Below, in pieces: positions 8,732 through 16,018 of a stretch of DNA of 64,000 nt (position 1 is its first letter; the number at the start of each line of letters is the position of its first letter). Origin of the DNA: Fibrobacterota bacterium. GTDB lineage: Bacteria; Fibrobacterota; Fibrobacteria; UBA11236. The notes under the pieces were generated by a model. That model searched no databases and was not told the origin of the DNA. It saw only the letters and a list, made by a program, of their open reading frames with translations. The DNA lies in NCBI GenBank assembly GCA_019509785.1, contig JAEKLQ010000029.1:36874-100873 (forward strand), in the 5' to 3' direction. The position numbers and the translations under genes were made by a program.

Positions 8732-9280
8732 ATGAAGGCCATTCCCCGCTTGCTTCGAATGGCCCTTCCCGCGAGCGCGGCCATGATTTTCCTCCTCGCT
8801 ACGCCCGCGATACGCGCGGCAGGTCCCGATTCGTCGGGGCACGGCGTCCATCGCGGGTACCGGGCCTTCCAGCCCAAGCCCGGCGAAGCGGCCGACGAAC
8901 CTTCCAGCCAACTCGTGCAAGTACTGCTCGACCGGCAGGACAAAGGCGAGTACGAATCCTACATGGTGCAGGCGCTCTTCCGCGGCAAGCCTCCCGAACG
9001 CAAGGTGCGCGTGCAGAACGACCGCATCGAAATCGATTTCCTGGATACGGGCAAGCCCGCCATGCGGCTTTCCCGCATCCGCGGCGGCGTGGTGGAGGCG
9101 AGCCTGATCGAAGAATTCTATTACCGGGAACCCTCGCGGCCCGGGGACGGCGCCGGTGGGATGCGGACCAAACGCCTGGTGCGGCTGACCTTATACACCA
9201 AGGCCAGGCCCGATTTGACCTTTCGCAACACCCTCGATCGCACTCTCATCCATTTCCGCCTGGACAAGGCGCGCCATTAG
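8732..9280 (+). CDS. Secreted protein of unknown function
   Basis: This 182-residue protein has a Sec signal peptide (about residues 1-29, ending in PAIRA|AGPDS). The remainder is a beta-rich domain with short strands (KVRVQNDRIEIDFLDTG, MRLSRIRGGVV, TFRNTLDRTLIHFRLD). The pattern is loosely like AMIN-type or pilus-accessory periplasmic domains, but no diagnostic motif is visible. It is divergent from the menaquinone operon and precedes tRNA-Phe. Possible -10 hexamers, TAAAAT (8712-8717) and CATAAT (8721-8726), lie just upstream. Confidence 0.6.
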   Translation: MKAIPRLLRMALPASAAMIFLLATPAIRAAGPDSSGHGVHRGYRAFQPKPGEAADEPSSQLVQVLLDRQDKGEYESYMVQALFRGKPPERKVRVQNDRIEIDFLDTGKPAMRLSRIRGGVVEASLIEEFYYREPSRPGDGAGGMRTKRLVRLTLYTKARPDLTFRNTLDRTLIHFRLDKARH

Positions 9281-9291
9281 CCGGGAGCGAT

Positions 9292-9320
9292 TTGACATGC
9301 CCAACGCTTCCGCTTAAATT
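9292..9320 (+). promoter_or_regulatory. Promoter of tRNA-Phe
   Basis: A perfect -35 TTGACA (9292-9297), a 17-nt spacer and TAAATT (9315-9320) predict a start near 9327, 7 nt before the mature tRNA 5' end. Confidence 0.8.
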
Positions 9321-9333
9321 TAACCGCGCTGAT

Positions 9334-9409
<76 letters not shown>

Positions 9410-9501
9410 GCAAAAATCTTACGTCCCGGACGCCTCCCCGGGCCATTACGATCCCTCCCCCTTTGCTTCCCGCCCTTGCCCGGATCCCCCGGTAAACGCT
9501 A

Positions 9502-9518
9502 CCATTACCCCGTAATGG
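9502..9518 (+). promoter_or_regulatory. Inverted repeat covering the greB start codon
   Basis: CCATTAC (9502-9508), loop CCC and GTAATGG (9512-9518) form a perfect 7-bp stem that includes the greB ATG (9515-9517). It could act as an mRNA hairpin hiding the start or as a DNA operator. A weak promoter (TTGCCC 9476-9481, 18 nt, TACCAT 9500-9505) overlaps it. If that promoter is used the leader is too short to contain the whole stem, which favours a DNA site. Confidence 0.4.
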
Positions 9519-9985
9519 AGAATCCCAAGCGACCCATCAGCCCCGAAGGGATGGAGAAGCTCAAGCAGGAATGGGAAGACTTGTGGTACCGCACCCGGCC
9601 CAAGCTCCTGGAGGAAATCGCCGCGGCGGCCGCCCAAGGCGATCGTTCCGAGAACGCCGAATACATCTACGGCAAGAAGCGGTTGCGGGAAATCGATAAG
9701 CGCCTGCGCCAGCTGGACGACAAGATCGGCAAGAGCGTGGTGGTGGAAGGACGCGCTTCGGCCACCATCACCTTTGGCGCGCGCGTTCGCCTTCGCCGTT
9801 CCGACGGCCGCGAAATGACATTCCAAATCGTCGGCGCCGATGAAATCGATCCCATGGAAGGCCGGGTATCCATGGACTCCCCCATCGGAAAGTCCTTGAT
9901 CGGAAAGCCGCCGTTGGGCCAGGTGGATGTCGAAACCCCGCGCGGGTCGGTGGCTTATGAAATCATCGAGGTGGATTATCCGTAA
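9515..9985 (+). CDS. greB: Transcription elongation factor GreB/GreA family
   Basis: This 156-residue protein binds RNA polymerase in the secondary channel and stimulates transcript cleavage. The N-terminal coiled coil (about residues 1-75) has the tip segment AAAQGDRSENAEY with acidic residues, as in Gre factors. The C-terminal FKBP-like domain includes SMDSPIGKSLIGKPPLGQVDV, the usual Gre ending. The WEDLWYRTRPKLLEEI opening and YGKKRLREIDKRLRQL favour GreB over GreA. The start at 9515 was chosen by homology; the open frame extends back into tRNA-Phe. Its last 23 nt overlap a convergent gene. Confidence 0.9.
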   Translation: MENPKRPISPEGMEKLKQEWEDLWYRTRPKLLEEIAAAAAQGDRSENAEYIYGKKRLREIDKRLRQLDDKIGKSVVVEGRASATITFGARVRLRRSDGREMTFQIVGADEIDPMEGRVSMDSPIGKSLIGKPPLGQVDVETPRGSVAYEIIEVDYP

Positions 9986-10511
9986 CATCCCCGAGGGAAT
10001 CCGCGCTCTTGAAATCCTGGAAGCGCGCCCGCAGGTCCGCCCAGGGCAGGCCCGGCGGGCAAGTCTCGCGGGACAAGTTCCGCAAGTCGGGCAGGAGGCC
10101 TTCGAAGCGCAGCTTGGCGAAGATGTCCGGCAAGGCGCGGTCGGGCAGGCGGGCGAGCTTTTCCAGGAGTTCGCCGGGCAGCTTCCGCACCGGTATGAAT
10201 TCGGGGGGAACGGGGCGTCCCAGCCCGAAGTGACGGACGATTTGCCTCAGGTAGGGTTCCCATTGGATGGCCGCGCGGACCAGCCAGGCGGGACCGGGAA
10301 CGCCGGCAGGAGCGGCTTCATCGGCGGCGCGGACGTAGGCGAAGTCCCCCGCGAACAATGCCAACAACTTTATCGGGATCAGGCCCGGTCCGGATGCGGC
10401 GCGGATGCGGCACCAAGCCAACGGTCCCGCGCCTTCGGGTTCCTGGCGCAGGCCTTCCAGTTGGCGCGCTCGTTCCCAGCGTTTAAGCGCGCGATGACTA
10501 TCCTCGAGCAT
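9963..10511 (-). CDS. Hypothetical protein
   Basis: This 182-residue protein is not recognised. It begins MLEDSHRALKRWERA. The middle is hydrophobic and alpha-helical (IPIKLLALFAGDFAYVRA), followed by basic and Pro-rich segments (VPPEFIPVRKLPGELLEKL). No signal peptide or catalytic motif is seen. The 3' end overlaps greB by 23 nt (convergent), and the start overlaps the putative start of the divergent lipoprotein gene. An upstream in-frame start is also possible. Confidence 0.5.
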   Translation of the reverse strand: MLEDSHRALKRWERARQLEGLRQEPEGAGPLAWCRIRAASGPGLIPIKLLALFAGDFAYVRAADEAAPAGVPGPAWLVRAAIQWEPYLRQIVRHFGLGRPVPPEFIPVRKLPGELLEKLARLPDRALPDIFAKLRFEGLLPDLRNLSRETCPPGLPWADLRARFQDFKSADSLGDVTDNPPR

Positions 10512-11294
10512 GCCCCGTCTCCGCGAACCTATCCCGGGACGAGGGCAGGCCGAGTCCAATTTAATTCCTTCGGCGGCGGCACGGCCGGCAATGGATCGCC
10601 GCGAAGAGGAGTTCCCCGTGCTTTCTGTTGGGTCCTTTCCGGGGCGGTCTATGCTTTATGCGGATGCGCCGGCACGTCGGGCGAAGGTTCCGGGGGAAAA
10701 GTATACGCTCCCGAAGACATGCCCGACATTTGCCAGGATATCGATTTCAACCAGGCAGGGGCCGATCTAAAAGCGGAATGCGGCGTACAGACCCGCAATT
10801 ATATGGCCTACCGGAACATTCCCGAGCATCGCAACCTCCTTTTACCCAAAGGCGCCAAGATCGTGCATAAAGGGAATGGCTTGGAATTGCGGCTCACCAA
10901 CACCCTTCCCATCGGACTTCCCGCCGACATGGACGGTAAGATTTTCTTCGACGAGAAACTTCGCCGCACCTTCATCAAGAACAAGCTCGATTATTGCGAA
11001 TTCTTCCCGGAGCATGCCACGGGACGCCTGCGGATCTTGCGGCTGGACATTCCCTTGGACGCCGGCGGCGAGCAATCGGTTTGCTTTACGGTCGGTACGC
11101 CGCCCGCCACCACCCAGCGCAAGGTCGGATATGCCGGCCGCTTGGATTTATTGGAATGCGCCGACTTCGAAAAGCTGAAGGCGGCGGCGCAAGCGCAAAA
11201 CGGCCCGGTACAGGCTGATTTCGGGGCGGGCGATAGTTCCGGGACGGATTTAAAAGGTCCGGGGACCGGACCGGAAAAGGCGCCCGGCCGGTGA
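10494..11294 (+). CDS. Predicted lipoprotein, start codon unclear
   Basis: The frame contains a good lipoprotein signal (RAFCWVLSGAVYALCGC, lipobox LCGC) about 55 residues after the only in-frame ATG at 10494, which is too far for a normal signal peptide. No in-frame ATG, GTG or TTG lies closer. A strong ribosome binding site AGAGGAG (10605-10611) is followed after 6 nt by GTG at 10618, but in the +1 frame. A single-base sequence error or a real frameshift between 10620 and 10640 would explain this. The mature protein (about 205 residues) is beta-rich, has six or more cysteines and is not recognised. Confidence 0.55.
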   Translation: MTILEHAPSPRTYPGTRAGRVQFNSFGGGTAGNGSPRRGVPRAFCWVLSGAVYALCGCAGTSGEGSGGKVYAPEDMPDICQDIDFNQAGADLKAECGVQTRNYMAYRNIPEHRNLLLPKGAKIVHKGNGLELRLTNTLPIGLPADMDGKIFFDEKLRRTFIKNKLDYCEFFPEHATGRLRILRLDIPLDAGGEQSVCFTVGTPPATTQRKVGYAGRLDLLECADFEKLKAAAQAQNGPVQADFGAGDSSGTDLKGPGTGPEKAPGR

Positions 11295-11309
11295 GCCGGG
11301 TCTAGGGCG

Positions 11310-11561
11310 TTAGCCGGATTGCCCTACCGATTGCGCGGTAAACGCCTCGATGACATCGTTCACCTTATCCATTTTGCAGAACTCGTCGAATCCAAATTCC
11401 TTCAGGAAGGCCTGGTTCAGCTTCTCAAGCAAAACTTTGCGCTCACCGTAGGTAATCTTGTAATCGACGATGAACCGGTCCTCATCGTTGATGTCTTCCG
11501 GATCGAAGCCCACCACTTCGGCGATGATGCCCTTGATCGTTTTCGTCTTTTCGTTGTCCAA
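11310..11561 (-). CDS. Acyl-carrier-protein-like protein lacking the carrier serine
   Basis: This 83-residue protein follows the ACP pattern. IKGIIAEVVGFDPEDINDED matches helix 1 and its loop, and a final DVIEAF-type helix is present. The conserved DSL motif that carries phosphopantetheine is replaced by an ITYGERK-type sequence with no serine. It therefore cannot be a conventional carrier and may be a structural ACP-like or regulatory protein. The start is TTG (11561), with AAAGGAAC upstream supporting it. It is divergent from the SppA-type gene. No fatty-acid or polyketide genes are adjacent. Confidence 0.6.
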   Translation of the reverse strand: MDNEKTKTIKGIIAEVVGFDPEDINDEDRFIVDYKITYGERKVLLEKLNQAFLKEFGFDEFCKMDKVNDVIEAFTAQSVGQSG

Positions 11562-11680
11562 AATTGTTCCTTTTTCTTCAAAGAAAGAAAAATAATGTCC
11601 GAATCCAAGTGCCTATACCTCTAATTTACGAAGCTGAGAGGCCGGGCTACGATCTTTTTTTCGGGAAAGTGAGGCTGTTT

Positions 11681-14137
11681 ATGGTTTTGAGGTATGTCCC
11701 GGTCATCGCCCTGTTCGCATCGCTTTCCCGGGCCTGGGACAGCCCCATGCCATTCGCGCAGAGCCCGGCTACCGCGGTCTCGCAAGGCGCCTTCGCCAAT
11801 CCGGCCGCGGCCGGCTTCGGGGAAGATACGCGCGGGAGCCTGGGATGGGCGGGTTGGGACGCCCGGCCCGACGCCCGCCAACGCCTGTGGGCCTTAGAGC
11901 AGCAGGGCCCCGGCTGGGCGGGCGGATTCCGCTATTGGGAAGGCGCGGGTCCTTATCTTGCGCGATTCGATCTCGCGGGCGCCTGGAACGCCCTGGACCT
12001 GTTCACCTTCGGGCTGCGTCCCGCTTACGTCTGGGACGGGCAGGGTCCCGACCATCTCTTGCTGGACGGGGGATTGGATTTCCGCCCTTGGCCGCAACTG
12101 CTTTTAGGGGCATGGACCGAGAACCTGGCGACGGCGGGCGATGAAAGGCGGACGCACCGCTTGGCCGCGTCCCTCCGGCCATTCGCCGTTTATCCGGGAG
12201 GTTGGGCCGATTTGGACGTGGGCTACGGCTTCGAGCGGCAGGGGCCGGGGAAACACCGCGGTTACGTGTTCGGTGAGATCCCCCTCTTCGCCGGGCTGCG
12301 GACGGAGGCCCAATGGGATCCGGGACGCGGCGAGGGTAGCTTGGGTGTTACCCTGCAACTGTCGGGAAGGATGGCGGCGGGGATCGGGGCGGCCCGGGGC
12401 GGCGGCGCCCCTCCCGGGATGCGCAACCGCCTGGGGGCCGATCTGGCGCGGCGGGAACGGGCCGATGCCGCCATGGAATGGAGAACCGCCCAGAAAGCGC
12501 CGTTCCTGGCGTCGGACGGGGCGGTCGCGGAAATCGATCTCAACCGCGACATCCAGGAGGGCGAAACCGATGAGGGTTGGTTCCAGGGCAAGAGCCTGGG
12601 ATTCGTGGACCTGATGCGGCGCTTCGACGTTCTGGAATCCGACCGGCATCTCCGCGCCGTGGCCGTCAAGTTGGGCAGCGCTCGTTGCGGCTGGTCCATG
12701 GGCGAAGAGATCCGCGACCGGCTCCTGCGCCTGCGCGCCCGGGGCGTACGTACGGTCGCCTACATGGAAGAGGTCTCCCCCCTCAATTACTACCTGGCCA
12801 CGGCCTGCGGGACCATCGCCATGCAACCCCAGGGCCATTTCGCGGTCAACGGCTTCGCGGCCGAGGTGATGTTCTATCGGGGCCTGTTCGATAAGCTGGG
12901 CGTGGAACCGCAATTCCTCCGGCATGGGAAATTCAAATCCTTCGAAGAGCCTTACACGCGAACGAGCATGTCGGAGCCGATGCGATCGGATTTGCAAGGA
13001 TTCATAGCCTCGCTGTGGGACAACTTCCTGGCCGAATCCGCGCGGGCGCGGGGGCTGCCCAAGGATTCGCTGCGCAAGGCCCTGGAGTCCCCTGAGATCG
13101 GTTTGGAGCATGCGGTGCGGGCGCATCTCATCGACACCTTGATTTACGCAGATCAATTGGCCGAACTCGCGGGAGGCAAGGGCGCTCATCTGGACGGGAA
13201 CCAGCCGGACAGGGTAGCGCGCACGACATGGGACATTCCGCCGCAAATAGCCATCGTGGTCGTGACCGGCGACATGGTGGTCGGTTCGAGCGCGCGTTCC
13301 TGGCTGACCGGGCCCGATCTGGCCGGCTCGGAAACGGTGGCCGGCCAATTGCGGAAGGCGCGCAAGGACCCTTCCGTCAAAGCGGTGGTCCTACGCGTGG
13401 ATTCCCCCGGCGGTTCGGCCCAGGCCGCCGACATCATGTGGCGGGAGGTGGAACTTTTGAAGAAGGCCGGCAAGCCCGTGGTGGCCTCGGTGGGCCGCGA
13501 TGCGGCTTCCGGCGGATATTACCTCATTTGCGGCGCGGATAAGATCCTGGCCGCGCCTAATTCCGTGCTAGGCAGCATCGGGGTGCTATGGGGCAAGTTC
13601 GTATTGAAGGGGCTGTTCGACAAACTGGGGCTCAAGTCCGAGACCGTGAAGACTTCACCCCATGCCGACGGAACCTCGATGACGCGGGCCTGGGATTCGA
13701 CGGAAACGGACGCCTTGCAGCGGCACATGGACAAGTTCTACGACGACTTCATCACCAAGGTCGCGAACGGAAGGCATATGCCCAAGGCCCGGGTGGACAG
13801 CCTGGGGCAGGGCCGCATCTTCACGGGCGTGCAGGCCGCGGCCAATGGCTTGGCGGACGAACTGGGAGGATTGGGCGATGCCATTTCCACGGCCCGCAAA
13901 CTGGCCGGCATCGGGCCGCGGAGGGACGTAGAGGTGGTGGTCTTCTCCGCCCAAGGCGAGTCTTCAGTATTGCCTATCCCGGGGATGGGAGTCAGCCGGG
14001 CGCGCGGTGCTGAAGGACTCGCGGTCGGGATCAAGCAAGAAACCGATCGGATATCCGCCTTGGCGAAGCCGGATTTATGGGCCTTGGACCCCGAACTCGC
14101 GGGTTGGAACGTTTCCCCCTTGGCGGGATGGGAATGA
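11681..14137 (+). CDS. sppA: SppA-type (S49) signal peptide peptidase with barrel-like N-terminal extension
   Basis: This 818-residue protein has a signal peptide (about residues 1-18), then roughly 260 residues of alternating short strands rich in Gly, Trp and Tyr. Two tandem S49 protease domains follow, as in 67-kDa SppA. The catalytic pair is visible: Lys419 in GKFKSFEEPY of the first domain and Ser610 in DAASGGYY of the second. SppA degrades cleaved signal peptides in the inner membrane. The N-terminal part is not in ordinary SppA and looks like an outer-membrane barrel. The start at 11681 follows TGAGG and is followed by a clean signal peptide; the longer open frame is not used. Confidence 0.85.
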   Translation: MVLRYVPVIALFASLSRAWDSPMPFAQSPATAVSQGAFANPAAAGFGEDTRGSLGWAGWDARPDARQRLWALEQQGPGWAGGFRYWEGAGPYLARFDLAGAWNALDLFTFGLRPAYVWDGQGPDHLLLDGGLDFRPWPQLLLGAWTENLATAGDERRTHRLAASLRPFAVYPGGWADLDVGYGFERQGPGKHRGYVFGEIPLFAGLRTEAQWDPGRGEGSLGVTLQLSGRMAAGIGAARGGGAPPGMRNRLGADLARRERADAAMEWRTAQKAPFLASDGAVAEIDLNRDIQEGETDEGWFQGKSLGFVDLMRRFDVLESDRHLRAVAVKLGSARCGWSMGEEIRDRLLRLRARGVRTVAYMEEVSPLNYYLATACGTIAMQPQGHFAVNGFAAEVMFYRGLFDKLGVEPQFLRHGKFKSFEEPYTRTSMSEPMRSDLQGFIASLWDNFLAESARARGLPKDSLRKALESPEIGLEHAVRAHLIDTLIYADQLAELAGGKGAHLDGNQPDRVARTTWDIPPQIAIVVVTGDMVVGSSARSWLTGPDLAGSETVAGQLRKARKDPSVKAVVLRVDSPGGSAQAADIMWREVELLKKAGKPVVASVGRDAASGGYYLICGADKILAAPNSVLGSIGVLWGKFVLKGLFDKLGLKSETVKTSPHADGTSMTRAWDSTETDALQRHMDKFYDDFITKVANGRHMPKARVDSLGQGRIFTGVQAAANGLADELGGLGDAISTARKLAGIGPRRDVEVVVFSAQGESSVLPIPGMGVSRARGAEGLAVGIKQETDRISALAKPDLWALDPELAGWNVSPLAGWE

Positions 14138-14170
14138 CAGAAGCGGAAGGGGAAGCGGAACCGGGATCGG

Positions 14171-16018
14171 TTAGGGAAGGTACGGCGGATGGGGCTGGTT
14201 GCTGCGTCCGCCCTTTAGATCGAGCAGGGTGAACAGCAAGGACGGGCAGAGGACCGAATAGGCCGCCTGGGGTTCGTGCAGCCAAGGCTTGTCCCCCACC
14301 GCGGCGATGTCCCGCAGGGATTTGGTATCCAACGCGGGGAAGGACAAGCCCCGTACGGGGGTAACCTTCCCGGTACGGGAATCGAGCATATCGATCTCGC
14401 AGGGCGGCGTGAGGGAAAAGCTTCCGCGCCCATCGAGGGCGTCGGTGACCGCCAGCTGGCCCGCCAAGGGATGCCGCAACAACTTGAGCGCATCGTCATC
14501 GGCCAGTTTGGAAACGATCATCCCGTAACCGGTGCCTTCATCCACGCCCATGGCGGAGAGTTGCGAACGGAGTCCCGCTTCGGTGACGGGCTTGGACGAG
14601 CTGAGTACGGTCACCCCCGGGAAGCCCCCGCCATAACGCCAATGCCCATTGCTGACATGCCCCTTGGCCTTCAGCACCGGTACCTTGCCGAGCAGGAAAT
14701 CCTTCACGCGCCCGTTTTGGACCAACACGATGTCCTGGCCGGGCTGGCCCTGTTGATCCACCTCGTAATGCCCGAACAAGGAGCGGCCTTGATAGGCGGC
14801 CATGGAAGGCGAATCCGTAATCGTGATTTCCCCGGGGAAAAGCTTGCGGCCGGCGAGGCTCACCAGGAAATTCGGCTCGGACATGGTGCTCGCGGCTTCG
14901 CGGAGATGGGCCTGGGGCGCCAGCAAGGCCTTGGTCAAAAGCTCCCCCGCGGCATGATCCGTGAACAACACCGGGCCGCGGTAATTGGCCAAGGGCTCGG
15001 CCGATCGCAAATGATCCATGCGCTTGAGGATAGGCTGCAGGGAATCCTTCAAAGCCGCGAGGGCGGTGGGGCCTTCGCCCAGCGGCAGCGGATCCCGGGT
15101 GGCGATCCTTAAATAATCCCAAAGCGGCGCCCCGTCCTTGGCCTGGGTGAACAGCGAAACGAGTAAGGTATGCTCCTTCACGGTTTCGATCAGACGCGCG
15201 CCTTCCGAATCCACGTAATAGAAGGTCGTGTAATAATATTGGTAGCCCACCCGCGATTCCAAAAGCCAGGGGAAGCTTCCCAGCCATCCGCTCAAGGACT
15301 CGCCCATCGCCCGCAGCTTGGTCGTATCGGGCGCGGTGCGCGTCTCGGCCCGGAAATGCGTCAAAACCTTCTGCTTGGTGAAATCGGGAAGGCTATCGCT
15401 CCGGTTGTGGTTGGTGAGGAAGGCTTTCTTCTGCGCCAGGTTTTCCACCGCCACCTTGTACTTGGCGTCGGTGGCGGCCCATAGCGAGGCCCGGATCAGG
15501 TTGGTGTCGTTATCCTGGGGCAGCGGTAGGCGCAGGCGGGGCCCGAACACGATGCCACCCTGGAAATTGGTGTTGTCCTGGGCGTAGTCCCCTACCCTGA
15601 GATCGACATCGGCCATGTGCTCGTGGTCTTCATCCACCATTTCGCATGCGCCCAAGGAGGCTTGCATGTGGCTGGACTCGACGTCCCAAACCAGGTACGA
15701 GATGAAGTAAGGCCGGGGACGTCCTTTGATGCGCAAGCTGTCCATCGAGCGCTTGAGCTCATGGGACATGGCGGCGAGCACGGGGGAGCCGGAAAGCTCG
15801 GCCGAATCCGGGGGATTGGCCTTCCCGGCGGTCGGTGCCGGAATACCGGGCGCGTCCACGGGCGCATGCGGCGCGGGCTTGGCCGGGGCTTGCGCGGGGC
15901 TTCCGGCGGGTTGCGCGGGCTGCCCGCCCGGCGGTTGTTGCGCATGGTGGCCATCGGTTTGCCCCAATCCAGTCGTGGCGCATATGGCGAGGATCCCGAG
16001 CACGTTAATCGCCTTCAT
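14171..16018 (-). CDS. Exported TldD/PmbA-family protein without intact metal motif
   Basis: This 615-residue protein has a signal peptide (MKAINVLGILAICATTGLGQ) and a Pro/Ala/Gln-rich linker (about 22-80). The rest is related to its upstream neighbour across the C-terminal TldD/PmbA region (RSLFGHYEVDQQGQPG, VKDFLLGKVPV, SNGHWRYGG). The HExxxH metal site is degraded to DHAAGEL, as expected for a TldE/PmbA-type partner. The ATG overlaps the stop of the TldD-like gene by 4 nt, so the two are probably made together. TldD and TldE are normally a cytoplasmic heteromeric protease; both members here have export signals. Confidence 0.7.
   Translation of the reverse strand: MKAINVLGILAICATTGLGQTDGHHAQQPPGGQPAQPAGSPAQAPAKPAPHAPVDAPGIPAPTAGKANPPDSAELSGSPVLAAMSHELKRSMDSLRIKGRPRPYFISYLVWDVESSHMQASLGACEMVDEDHEHMADVDLRVGDYAQDNTNFQGGIVFGPRLRLPLPQDNDTNLIRASLWAATDAKYKVAVENLAQKKAFLTNHNRSDSLPDFTKQKVLTHFRAETRTAPDTTKLRAMGESLSGWLGSFPWLLESRVGYQYYYTTFYYVDSEGARLIETVKEHTLLVSLFTQAKDGAPLWDYLRIATRDPLPLGEGPTALAALKDSLQPILKRMDHLRSAEPLANYRGPVLFTDHAAGELLTKALLAPQAHLREAASTMSEPNFLVSLAGRKLFPGEITITDSPSMAAYQGRSLFGHYEVDQQGQPGQDIVLVQNGRVKDFLLGKVPVLKAKGHVSNGHWRYGGGFPGVTVLSSSKPVTEAGLRSQLSAMGVDEGTGYGMIVSKLADDDALKLLRHPLAGQLAVTDALDGRGSFSLTPPCEIDMLDSRTGKVTPVRGLSFPALDTKSLRDIAAVGDKPWLHEPQAAYSVLCPSLLFTLLDLKGGRSNQPHPPYLP

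Noticed and set aside
12104..13348. A 414-codon antisense open frame inside the SppA gene
   Set aside because: The plus-strand product has clear S49 domains and catalytic residues; the antisense product has no recognisable features.
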